Virus record (IMG/VR): IMGVR_UViG_3300031957_001273
Span: 1-20,766 of that record
Origin: a virus
Length of the DNA: 20,766 nt
Direction: 5' to 3' (one strand)
Shown here: in pieces, positions 8,683 to 15,790 of the stretch
Layout: each line of letters begins with the position of its first letter
Position numbering within the stretch: position 1 is the first letter of the stretch
Notes under the pieces: generated by a model
The model's database searches: none
Seen by the model: the letters and a program-made list of their open reading frames with translations, nothing else
Told to the model about the DNA's origin: nothing
Program-made: the position numbers and the translations under genes

Positions 8683-10612
8683 CGACTACCTCACAGACAT
8701 CACCCACGCAACTAAACTCTTGGGTGCCCTTTGTGTTGTCTTCCTTCTCGTACTCTTGGAGTTTGTAGAAATCAATCTCCTCTGGCATCCTAGACAACAG
8801 ATCACTGTAGGTAGTCTCGTCTATTTCTTCATACGGAGCTTGCGTGTAAATAGCGTCACTGTGTGGGAAGAAAGAAACCCCCGACATGAAGTCAAAGTTT
8901 TCGTATACCCACGCTGCAACAGCAAGCCACTCGTGTTCCTTAACCGTAATAGTAACGCTGGGCTTGTGTTCACACCAGTGCTTTTGGTACGTAAGCCAGA
9001 GTTCAAGATGTTCCAAAGGTGTAAGTTCATCGTTAATCATCGCTCCTTCCGGGGCTTTAATAGGAAAAGAAAACACAGCAGTGTTCTTGCTCTCGACATC
9101 CCCAACAGCATCCTCACATGGAATACCGGCATCTACTAGGAACTGTGTCAATGGGTCTTTCTTGTCCCCACGAACGCGCCTGATGTAGTGTTTGCTGTGT
9201 CGGGGGTGGATACCACTGGCAGCGTCTACAAGCTGGCTAACGGTCCCTGACGGCTTCACACAGGTAATGGCTGTACTCTGGGGTACGCCCAGTGACTCTG
9301 CCCACTTCTTGTTTGTGGTTACAGCAACTTCCCGCAAGCTTTCTAACACAGCAGCAAGATTACCGTTCTTACCATTAGTAAGGGTGTTGTCCAGAATGCC
9401 AGTCATGCTTACGCCCAGCAGTCTTTCTGCTTCTGTGGTGTCCTTCCAAATCTTTCTGAGGTATTTAAAATCAGTAAGAGTAGATTGATATGTACCCAAA
9501 ATAGTAGCAAGCTGTACTTTTTTAGCTAGACTTTCTTTTGTGTCGTTCTTTTTAACCACCACCTCTGTAAGATTACAGAACTGGTTGGGTCGTAGGATAA
9601 TCTCACAACAGGGGTTCGTACCAAACTCAAACTCTGGATCACGCCTACCATTGACAGCAACCTGCTTCTTGGCAGCAGCACGACTGAACATACCCCTCTC
9701 ACCTGACCGGCTCTCGTACAGTGAGTGCCACTCCTTCATAAACACGTTCATGTCAGGCACAGACTTATACACAGCAGAGTTATTAGCGTAGGACCGATAA
9801 CTGTGGTTGTTCCACCAGTCACCAGACTTGGATGCCCGTATCAGATCGTCGCTAAGATTGCTGAGAGAGATAAGGGCTGAACGGCGCACACCGCCTACAA
9901 CTACTACTTGTGCCGTCTTACAAACGAGATCATGACACTCTATGCTGCTTAATCGCCGTCCAGCCGCTTTAGTAAACATGTTAACTGCAAAGCGGAACAG
10001 ATCATTCAATGGCTCTGGGCCAGAGGCCCGTCCCCCAAAGGTCTTTAGCCGCGCACCGGCAGGACGTACAAGCGACATATCCCACGTTGGGATTTGCCCT
10101 GCGTACAGCAGAGACACCAATTCTTTAAATGCTCTTGCCCAACCTGACTTGCTGTCCTTAACTTTAATTATTGTTGTGCTGTCCTCAAAGTGTTCTGAAA
10201 CTTCTGGAAGCTTCTTGATGCACTCACGCTCAACAGAAAAGCCCACGCCTGTGCCATTCATAAGGATGTACAACACCTCATCAAAGGCTCTTGGGCTGTC
10301 GATAGGAACGTAGCTACAGTTGTATGAAGCTACATTGCACCGCTCAACAGCAGGGCCAGCAGTCATCAACAGCCGCATAGACGGCATGATATCTAGGTTC
10401 AGCACAGCACTCTGTAGTTCTGTACGCAGACTTTTGTCGAGACTAAAGTCATTACGTTTTTGGAGCCGCTCTTCCATGTAATTAAAGTATCGGTTGACAG
10501 TCTCGTCCCACGTTTCTCTGCGCTGTTCATCGTCCATCCAACGGGAGTAACGAGAAGTATGGATGTACTTCTGGTACGGGGTTGGGAGTTCAGTCATATT
10601 AGTTGTGTTCAT
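8675..10612 (-). CDS. Class II (adenosylcobalamin-dependent) ribonucleotide reductase, monomeric RTPR type
   Basis: A 645-aa enzyme that makes deoxyribonucleotides from ribonucleotides, probably triphosphates, using a coenzyme B12 radical. The active-site signature NPCCE is at 333-337, corresponding to the Asn, thiyl-radical Cys335 and Glu337 of Lactobacillus RTPR. Cys346 sits 11 residues later, as Cys419 does there, and Cys99 is the likely redox partner. The phosphate-binding-type segment CVKPSGTVSQL is at 451-461. The C-terminal shuttle pair is CVGDVC (635-640). All expected residues are present, so it should be active. It lies in a dNTP-supply block behind the MazG-like gene, 3 nt away. 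No separate small subunit is needed for this class. Confidence 0.95.
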   Translation of the reverse strand: MNTTNMTELPTPYQKYIHTSRYSRWMDDEQRRETWDETVNRYFNYMEERLQKRNDFSLDKSLRTELQSAVLNLDIMPSMRLLMTAGPAVERCNVASYNCSYVPIDSPRAFDEVLYILMNGTGVGFSVERECIKKLPEVSEHFEDSTTIIKVKDSKSGWARAFKELVSLLYAGQIPTWDMSLVRPAGARLKTFGGRASGPEPLNDLFRFAVNMFTKAAGRRLSSIECHDLVCKTAQVVVVGGVRRSALISLSNLSDDLIRASKSGDWWNNHSYRSYANNSAVYKSVPDMNVFMKEWHSLYESRSGERGMFSRAAAKKQVAVNGRRDPEFEFGTNPCCEIILRPNQFCNLTEVVVKKNDTKESLAKKVQLATILGTYQSTLTDFKYLRKIWKDTTEAERLLGVSMTGILDNTLTNGKNGNLAAVLESLREVAVTTNKKWAESLGVPQSTAITCVKPSGTVSQLVDAASGIHPRHSKHYIRRVRGDKKDPLTQFLVDAGIPCEDAVGDVESKNTAVFSFPIKAPEGAMINDELTPLEHLELWLTYQKHWCEHKPSVTITVKEHEWLAVAAWVYENFDFMSGVSFFPHSDAIYTQAPYEEIDETTYSDLLSRMPEEIDFYKLQEYEKEDNTKGTQEFSCVGDVCEVVDV

Positions 10613-10615
10613 TTA

Positions 10616-10984
10616 TTATACCCCACTTAAATCTGGTTTTTTGTAATTTGACGACTTCAACACTTTGCCGTCTTCCCTGTAAATCGGTTTGCCGTCATCC
10701 CCAAGCTTTGACATGTTGGACTCATGCACCCTATCAAAGATAGCATCCATGTCCCAGCCGTAATCAACGAACAGCCCAGTTAAAACATACAACAAGTCAG
10801 CCGCTTCTTTCTTCATGTTGAATGGCATAGGCTCATCAGAGGAGTACGAAAAAACTAAGGACAATGGAATTGCTTCCATCAACTCTTTGTACTCTTCTTC
10901 AATTAATTTTACACGCCTATGTATGGAGGGTGTCTGACCAAAGGCTTCTTGAAATTCCTTGACTGACTCATAGAACTTGTTCAC
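10616..10984 (-). CDS. mazG: MazG-like nucleotide pyrophosphohydrolase
   Basis: A 122-aa all-alpha NTP pyrophosphohydrolase, which hydrolyses (d)NTPs to NMP and PPi. Phage versions are thought to clean non-canonical dNTPs or alter alarmone levels. Metal-binding motifs are visible: EExxE at 30-34 within LIEEEYKELMEA, and ExxD at 60-63 within KKEAADLLYVLTG. The tail (HESNMSKLGDDGKPIYREDG) is typical of phage MazG/HisE-like proteins. The start is GTG at 10984, overlapping the upstream TGA as GTGA, with an AAGGG-type ribosome site. It is shorter than bacterial two-domain MazG, a single catalytic domain. It lies between the DUF3310 and RNR genes. Confidence 0.88.
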   Translation of the reverse strand: MNKFYESVKEFQEAFGQTPSIHRRVKLIEEEYKELMEAIPLSLVFSYSSDEPMPFNMKKEAADLLYVLTGLFVDYGWDMDAIFDRVHESNMSKLGDDGKPIYREDGKVLKSSNYKKPDLSGV

Positions 10985-11241
10985 AGCCCAACACCCTTTT
11001 CAAACTTTAGGTTAATGTCGTACTCTTCTCGCTTCTTTCGCAAGTAACTCAAGTACCACAGAGCCTTGTCTAAATCCTCCAAGGGCTTTCCCTTATGCTC
11101 ATAGCGAGCTAGGTACTTGCTTACGTTGCCCTCAAGATACCCCAAGAACTTTGTCTGTGACATTGACTCTTCTATCAATTGAATTGTTTCAAGATTACCT
11201 ACGTTGTAGTGAGCAGGGCTGTTAACATTGTCATTCGTCAT
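10981..11241 (-). CDS. DUF3310 protein (related to the T7 gp1.7 domain)
   Basis: An 86-aa protein. The start chosen is ATG 11241: GGAG lies 6 nt upstream and the reading frame overlaps the endonuclease gene by 11 nt. A longer frame to 11319 exists but would run deep into that gene. DUF3310 hallmarks are visible: NSPAHYNVGNLETIQLIEE (7-25), GNVSKYLARYEHKGK (38-52) and DLDKALWYLSYL (56-67). In T7 the DUF3310-containing gp1.7 is a nucleotide kinase, but that activity is not shown for short versions like this. Position beside MazG and RNR fits nucleotide metabolism, which is an inference. Confidence 0.85.
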   Translation of the reverse strand: MTNDNVNSPAHYNVGNLETIQLIEESMSQTKFLGYLEGNVSKYLARYEHKGKPLEDLDKALWYLSYLRKKREEYDINLKFEKGVGL

Positions 11242-11644
11242 TGTCATCTCCAAACAACCACTGGTCATTAATAACTCTGCTGTGGTATTTAAAACTGTGC
11301 TTGTCACACCAATCACCATAGGTTGTTTTTGATCGTTTGTTTATCTTGGTGTTAGCATTCATAAACACAAAGCGAACGTCAATGCTAGGATGCTGCTTGC
11401 GAAAAGTCAAATGTTTTGTCCTGTCTTCAGACGTAAAGAACCCTTTAGTTTCTACATAGAAGTTGTGTTCTGGTATGTAAAAGTCTGGGGTGTAGGTTGT
11501 AGGGTTTGGTACATACTCATAGGAGTCTGGTTCGTAGTCAAAACTAACACCACGTTTTATAAGATCACTTGCAAACCCAACCTCAAAATTACTTCTGTAC
11601 TTTGTGCCCATTGCATTTCGTGTCGAGCGTTTACGTTTTGACAT
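11231..11644 (-). CDS. T7 endonuclease I-like Holliday junction resolvase
   Basis: A 137-aa homologue of T7 gp3, which cuts branched DNA (Holliday junctions, mismatches) and in T7 also degrades host DNA. The catalytic residues match T7 endonuclease I: Glu21 (SNFE, like T7 Glu20), Asp54 (TYTPDF), Glu65 and Lys67 (VETKG). The following segments, DRTKHLTFRKQHP and TTYGDWCDKH, are also family-typical. Length (T7: 149 aa) is normal, and the N-terminus is basic (SKRKRSTRN). The start overlaps the end of the previous gene by 14 nt. It probably resolves replication or packaging intermediates. Confidence 0.95.
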   Translation of the reverse strand: MSKRKRSTRNAMGTKYRSNFEVGFASDLIKRGVSFDYEPDSYEYVPNPTTYTPDFYIPEHNFYVETKGFFTSEDRTKHLTFRKQHPSIDVRFVFMNANTKINKRSKTTYGDWCDKHSFKYHSRVINDQWLFGDDNDE

Positions 11645-12032
11645 AAGGGGGCCTGTATCTGGATTGCAAAGATTGGATGCTGTCTAAAAGAAACTCTTTA
11701 GTTTTGGGACACTCAGTATTCATTGGGCTGTTAGCCTCGCTAGATAAAAAATTTTGCTCAATAAAAACACAAGCACCATACTTTAACACATTGATTATGT
11801 TGTTTAAATCGTTCTGTATTTTTTTACAGTTTGACTTGTAGTTGTCATCATTCCAGTACGCTTCTATGGACATAGCAGGAACCCGCTTTATTGTTATTGG
11901 CAAACAACGATCATTCCCACGCTTCCAGCTTTCTCCTCCTTCTCGCTTTTCATTCTCAGCGTAAACAAAAAAACATTCTTTGTTAAAGTTAACATCAGAA
12001 TTAAAAATTCTGTTCACTACTAACACCGGCAT
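11631..12032 (-). CDS. Unknown protein (133 aa) in the recombination block
   Basis: Start ATG 12032 is chosen because it forms a TGATG junction with the upstream stop and has a strong GGAGGAA site at 12038-12044; an upstream in-frame ATG at 12065 lacks this. The 133-aa product contains a beta-rich N-terminus (MPVLVVNRIF), FFVYAENEKREGG at about 21-33, an invariant-looking LPITIKRVPAMS segment, a helical region CKKIQNDLNNIINVLKYG, and a C-terminal ECPKTKEFL. This order reminds me of a macro-like DUF7831-type fold seen in phages and bacteria (FxxxDNxxRxGG, PTK, CPxT), but the match is from memory and weak. Cofactor and role are unknown. It is more AT-rich than its neighbours. Confidence 0.6.
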   Translation of the reverse strand: MPVLVVNRIFNSDVNFNKECFFVYAENEKREGGESWKRGNDRCLPITIKRVPAMSIEAYWNDDNYKSNCKKIQNDLNNIINVLKYGACVFIEQNFLSSEANSPMNTECPKTKEFLLDSIQSLQSRYRPPYVKT

Positions 12033-12910
12033 CAAAGTTCCTCCGTAACATACTTGGAGTACCAAACCATTGGTGGGTTTGCTCTGGCAGAAGCAACCTT
12101 GTACTTCATCTCAGCCTTGGGCCAGCAATGTTCTTTGAAGTCACAGAAAGAACAGGTGGTGTTCAACACTCGGTTACCTGTCTTTTGTTTCCTGTACATC
12201 TCAGGCTCGTCTTCTAACTTCTGTACCTTAATCGTAGGGTCTTGAAGCACTGTCATGTTGTACTCTGCCTTAGCCAGAGCCGCCTCACGCTCTTCATCCT
12301 GTATAGATGGGGCGTTACACACCAACAGTTCACCAGACGACTTATTCATAACAATCCAACCACCGAAGGGCTTGTCTACGGCTGCGCTGTACAGGTAGCC
12401 CTGTAGCACATAACCAAAGGGGTCGTTGTCTTTAACCTTGTTGTAGTTTGCAAACTTGTTCATGTAGGCGTAAGGGCTTGCAGTTTTAATGTCCCACACC
12501 TTACCATCAATGATTACATCAAGTGTGCCATTAACTTTAACACCAGCTATTTCAAGCGATACCTTTTCTTGGTATGCCTCGACGTTTATCCCTGCCTCTT
12601 TCATTTCGACGTACAGCAATGACTCAAGCCAGTCCCCAAATAGGAACCTGTTGACAGCGTTGTAGTCCATCTTCTTGTTGACCTTGACGCCATCTCGTTC
12701 TAGCTGCTGTTGGCACAGAGGCTTGCCCAGACCAGACATACGAGGTCGCCACTTCTGTGTGGCCTTCTCGTTTGAGAACTGCCGTTCTGCTGACGCAATT
12801 AATTCATCTGACAACAGAGCAATAGAATCGGGGGAAAGTTTCCTCTCCCCCGAAACGACACCCTGCAAATAAATTTGCAAGTATTCTTTGATGAGGTTAG
12901 TCATCAGCAT
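12032..12910 (-). CDS. Cas4/RecB-like PD-(D/E)XK exonuclease with predicted Fe-S cluster
   Basis: A 292-aa nuclease of the RecB/Cas4/AddB group, which degrades or resects DNA ends. Nuclease motifs in order: FGDWLE (91-96), GTLDVI with Asp131, WDIKTAS with Asp140 and Lys142, and QGYLYSA with Gln170. Four Cys that could bind a 4Fe-4S cluster are Cys66 (SGLGKPLCQ) and the C-terminal CxxC-x5-C set at 253, 256 and 262 (CSFCDFKEHC). The N-terminal ~55 residues are helical without known motif. It fills the place of T7 gp6 exonuclease next to the gp3-like gene. Starts at 12910 and 12904 are both possible; both overlap the upstream gene. Not CRISPR-associated, as no array or other cas gene is present. 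Confidence 0.88.
   Translation of the reverse strand: MLMTNLIKEYLQIYLQGVVSGERKLSPDSIALLSDELIASAERQFSNEKATQKWRPRMSGLGKPLCQQQLERDGVKVNKKMDYNAVNRFLFGDWLESLLYVEMKEAGINVEAYQEKVSLEIAGVKVNGTLDVIIDGKVWDIKTASPYAYMNKFANYNKVKDNDPFGYVLQGYLYSAAVDKPFGGWIVMNKSSGELLVCNAPSIQDEEREAALAKAEYNMTVLQDPTIKVQKLEDEPEMYRKQKTGNRVLNTTCSFCDFKEHCWPKAEMKYKVASARANPPMVWYSKYVTEEL
12038..12044 (-). promoter_or_regulatory. Strong ribosome binding site fixing the start at 12032
   Basis: On the - strand GGAGGAA lies 5 nt before ATG 12032. It sits inside the last codons of the upstream nuclease gene. It decides the start of the 133-aa gene in favour of the TGATG overlap. Confidence 0.7.
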
Positions 12911-13724
12911 CCATTGATTCTACAATCCGTGCGTCAGCAAAGTCCCCACGGGCTTCTTTGTATTCTGACTCAATGTAAGCATTGTGAGAGTTAACAGCCT
13001 CAACAAACTTCTCAAGAATAGGCACATCAACCGCTGGGTCAAACTCAACGTAATCCTTAACGTCGATCTTTGACTTGTAGTAGATGTTCCCACCGTACTT
13101 CTGTCGTAGCGTAGAAAGCGTTGCTCTCGTATTAAACAGCAGCTTACCTTGCTTCTCTAGAGTCTTAATCCAATCCGCAACAGGCATGAAGTTACTGCCA
13201 CGAGCGTACCAGACAACGGGTGTAGCTTCGATAGAGTCAGTCTCGACCATACCGTAGACTACTTGGGCGCACTTGATGTTAGCTTGTAGTGTCCTCTCTG
13301 GATCATCAGAGGACAAGCCTTCCAAGTCACGCTTGTTGAGCTTACCACAGCGGATTCCACCAGCAGTGTCAAAGAACTCATCACCAAAGGATGCCCCTTG
13401 GATCGACATACTGCCGTAAGATTGCTCCGCATTGTCCCAGACAGTGTACATGTACCGTCGTAGGAATGGTCGGAAGGTTACTTCTTTGGAGTGTTGCCAC
13501 TGCCCAGAAGCATCCTTGAACTTCCACTGTCCTCTCGGAAGGGTGTTACCTTCTTCATCTTCAGTGTTATGTTCAATGGCAAGCTTGGGTAAAAAGTCAA
13601 CGCTTTGCGTAGACCCCGACTCACTAGCTTGACCCAGCAGAGCCATGATCCTAGCATTATCTGCTTTATCGGCTGTCACTAGATCAGTCAGTGATTGGGT
13701 TTCAACAACAGCTAAATTACTCAT
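12897..13724 (-). CDS. Putative single-stranded DNA-binding protein
   Basis: A 275-aa soluble protein, preceded by AAAGGA 8 nt before ATG 13724 and starting 3 nt after the polymerase stop. The core (about 40-215) is rich in aromatic and basic residues with beta character (GQWKFKDASGQW, VTFRPFLRRYMYTVWDN). The C-terminal tail is acidic (DARIVESMDADD), like the protein-interaction tail of SSB and T7 gp2.5. Position between DNA polymerase and the recombination nucleases is where T7-like phages place gp2.5. No sequence-level match to gp2.5 is recognised, so the function is an inference from tail, composition and synteny. A recombination mediator is an alternative. Confidence 0.55.
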   Translation of the reverse strand: MSNLAVVETQSLTDLVTADKADNARIMALLGQASESGSTQSVDFLPKLAIEHNTEDEEGNTLPRGQWKFKDASGQWQHSKEVTFRPFLRRYMYTVWDNAEQSYGSMSIQGASFGDEFFDTAGGIRCGKLNKRDLEGLSSDDPERTLQANIKCAQVVYGMVETDSIEATPVVWYARGSNFMPVADWIKTLEKQGKLLFNTRATLSTLRQKYGGNIYYKSKIDVKDYVEFDPAVDVPILEKFVEAVNSHNAYIESEYKEARGDFADARIVESMDADD

Positions 13725-13727
13725 TCA

Positions 13728-15269
13728 TTACGTCCTTTCGTAAACGCCGACTTCCTTTAAGTCGGACCAGTTAGTTCCAATCTTCAACTCAATGCCAACA
13801 GGCATATTGTACTCAACGCCAAACCTTAGAGAACACTCGTCTTTAAGACTTAGCATTGCATTCTTCATTAACTCTATACAGATTTCCTCTTCGTCAGGGT
13901 GAACATCCATAACAATACTATCATGTACTGTGTTACAGATCAAGCTTTTTATTCCACTTTCTTTAACTTTTTTATGCAGCACTACCAATGCGATAGGTAA
14001 AAGATCAGCCGTTGCAAATCCTTGAACAGGATAATTTTTTATTTGGGTTGAATTAGAGTAACCACCACTGGGATACTTCCTAACATTAGGAAACATGTAT
14101 TCCCTAGTTGATGGGAGAGTAAGCTTTTTCCTCACCAGTGCCTCGTTACATAGCCTCTGTTGCCATTCTGCAACACCAGAGTACTTCTCAAGAAATGCGG
14201 TGTAGTATCGACGTTCCGCCTCAGTGCCTGACGTACCACCATAGAGGGGTTTAAATGTGTGTGCCTTTGCGTCTTGTCGAGATACACCGATAATGTCCGC
14301 AGTATATGAGTGGACATCAATCTTATTCTTAACGTCTTCAAGAGCCTGTTTGTCTTGAGAAAGGAAAGCAGCCACCCGAAACTCTAGCTGACTGTAATCC
14401 CCCTCAAGTATCTTACCGTTTTCAAAACGGCTCACGATAGCAGCGCGAACAGGAAAAGTACCACTTCTAGGCATGTTCTGAAAGTTAGGATTGCGCGAAG
14501 ATAAGCGGCCCGTTGCTGTTATGCACTGCATAAACTGTGGATGTATGTATCCTTTCTTGTTTGTATTAATTTTAATATTTTCTATAAAAGTATTGAGGTA
14601 TGTAGAAAGAGCATTATACCTCATGTACTTTTCAAGAAACTCTCGTTTGTCCCCATCAACCTGTAAAAGCTTGCTGCGGATAGTTGTCATGTCTGTCTTG
14701 AAACCGTGAACAGACAAGTCCTTCTCGTTCTCTGGGCGTAAGCCAATGCCAGCCACATCTGGTGTTTCGTTGTAGACAGAGCCACGACCGAAGCAAGTCT
14801 TACACTTGCGGGGCATACCGTAGCTACCGTCCTTGCGTACAAACTCAACGCTGCCCCTGCCACCACAGTTGGTACAGTCTCTGCGCCTTGTCTTCTTGAC
14901 AGGCTTGACCAGTGGGATGTACTTCATAATGAACTGTCTGTGGGCTGTAGTCCTGACAAACTTCTTCTTACGCTTGCCGTCCTTCAAGACAGTGCCGAGA
15001 TCAAACTTTGCCTTCCATACCTTCTTGTCCTTAACAGCAAGAGAGTAGAAGAACTTGGACCGATCTTCGGCAGATGCAAGGTTGATGGGCGTGTCCCCAC
15101 ACAGATCGTTAATAATTCGATCAAGGTCTTCCGCTAGGTCAGCATACTCTTTCTTGAAGTCCCTCTCGATCTGAGAGAGCTTGTCAACATCAATCCGAAT
15201 GCCGTTTGTCTCTACGTCACAGAGAACACGACAGACATCCATGTGAAGCTTGACCACAGGTTCCATCAT
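13728..15269 (-). CDS. Family A DNA polymerase (polymerase domain) with DnaJ-type zinc finger in the thumb
   Basis: A 513-aa replicative polymerase lacking its own exonuclease domain. ATG 15269 is chosen because it overlaps the exonuclease stop as ATGA; an in-frame ATG at 15281 gives 4 more residues, but its AAAGGA directly abuts the ATG. The thumb start CDVETNGIRID (17-27) and INLASAED (62-69) precede a ~100-residue insertion with two CxxCxGxG motifs (132-163). Motif A is GDYSQLEFR with Asp291. Motif B is RQDAKAHTFKPLYGG with Arg331, Lys335, Phe339 and Tyr343. Motif C is VHDS with His449 and Asp450. All catalytic residues are present. Phe339 matches E. coli Phe762. A DnaJ-type insert in PolA is, to my knowledge, characteristic of HMO-2011-type phages. 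Confidence 0.93.
   Translation of the reverse strand: MMEPVVKLHMDVCRVLCDVETNGIRIDVDKLSQIERDFKKEYADLAEDLDRIINDLCGDTPINLASAEDRSKFFYSLAVKDKKVWKAKFDLGTVLKDGKRKKKFVRTTAHRQFIMKYIPLVKPVKKTRRRDCTNCGGRGSVEFVRKDGSYGMPRKCKTCFGRGSVYNETPDVAGIGLRPENEKDLSVHGFKTDMTTIRSKLLQVDGDKREFLEKYMRYNALSTYLNTFIENIKINTNKKGYIHPQFMQCITATGRLSSRNPNFQNMPRSGTFPVRAAIVSRFENGKILEGDYSQLEFRVAAFLSQDKQALEDVKNKIDVHSYTADIIGVSRQDAKAHTFKPLYGGTSGTEAERRYYTAFLEKYSGVAEWQQRLCNEALVRKKLTLPSTREYMFPNVRKYPSGGYSNSTQIKNYPVQGFATADLLPIALVVLHKKVKESGIKSLICNTVHDSIVMDVHPDEEEICIELMKNAMLSLKDECSLRFGVEYNMPVGIELKIGTNWSDLKEVGVYERT
14781..14876 (-). other. DnaJ-like zinc-finger insertion inside the polymerase gene
   Basis: Encodes CTNCGGRG, a 16-residue linker, then CKTCFGRG: two CxxCxGxG repeats, enough to bind one zinc ion. 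It is half of a full DnaJ central domain, which has four repeats. It is preceded by a very basic segment (KPVKKTRRRD). It falls between the FNxxS-like and the ST/YMRYNALSTYL thumb motifs, so it likely sits at the thumb tip near DNA. Confidence 0.85.
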
Positions 15270-15790
15270 TGGACAGACCATTCCTTTAAGTCTATTTCAA
15301 GTAACTCTGCCTGTGCCATTGCTAGGTCATAAGTAGAGTTAACGTCCTGTGTACCATACTCTTCTAAGATAGTCCATGACATCTCATCCGGCTGGGTACT
15401 CCAGTTGTCAATCAGTCCTGTTTTCTTTTGCTGCACGTTTCTTCTTTTACAACAGGCATCAAGGTTTATCTCTCTGTTCATGCCTCTGGCAAGCAAGTAC
15501 TCAACGCCCATTGTATCCCACACAGCAGCATCATAAACAAAGCCACTGTACAAGAGCCACTGAAGATCGTACTTGATGTTGTGACCAATCAGTAGCGTTG
15601 TGTTGGACAGTACATCCTGCAACAGCCCAAAGTTGTTGGGCGTAGGCGGCCTGTCGCTGTGAAAAAAACAGAGGTAATCCTTGTCTCCTGTGTCCGTCTT
15701 GTATCCAACAGACACCAATTGATTTTTGCCAGAGTATGGAGAACTATCTTTTTTAGAAAAGGTGTTCTCAATATCTAAACAGGTAATCAT
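15266..15790 (-). CDS. Separate 3'-5' proofreading exonuclease (DnaQ-like, PolA exo domain)
   Basis: A 174-aa exonuclease, the size of the T7 polymerase exonuclease domain but encoded as its own gene. Exo I is LDIE (Asp6, Glu8), Exo II is GHNIKYDLQWL (Asn71, Asp75), and Exo III is YGTQD (Tyr145, Asp149). All metal-binding residues are present. The segment WDTMGVEYLLARG (91-103) is typical of PolA exonuclease domains. The start overlaps the helicase stop as ATGA with AGGAAAG upstream, and the end overlaps the polymerase start as ATGA. It presumably associates with the polymerase in trans. A -1 frameshift making a fused protein is possible in the 30-nt overlap window. Confidence 0.92.
   Translation of the reverse strand: MITCLDIENTFSKKDSSPYSGKNQLVSVGYKTDTGDKDYLCFFHSDRPPTPNNFGLLQDVLSNTTLLIGHNIKYDLQWLLYSGFVYDAAVWDTMGVEYLLARGMNREINLDACCKRRNVQQKKTGLIDNWSTQPDEMSWTILEEYGTQDVNSTYDLAMAQAELLEIDLKEWSVQ

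Noticed and set aside
8564-9139. 191-aa open frame on the + strand opposite RNR
   Set aside because: It lies opposite the conserved RNR C-terminus and the 115-aa gene, and its sequence is Cys/Ser/Arg-rich shadow-like.
10615-10620. Perfect TATAAT on the - strand just before the RNR start
   Set aside because: It ends 2 nt before the start codon, has no good -35 box at 16-18 nt and lies in MazG coding sequence and stop, so chance is likely.
11241-11319. N-terminal extension of the DUF3310 frame
   Set aside because: It would lie entirely over the endonuclease gene; the domain and a ribosome site both fit the start at 11241.
12032-12910. Cas4-like protein as evidence of a CRISPR system
   Set aside because: No repeat-spacer array and no other cas gene; the neighbours are phage recombination genes.
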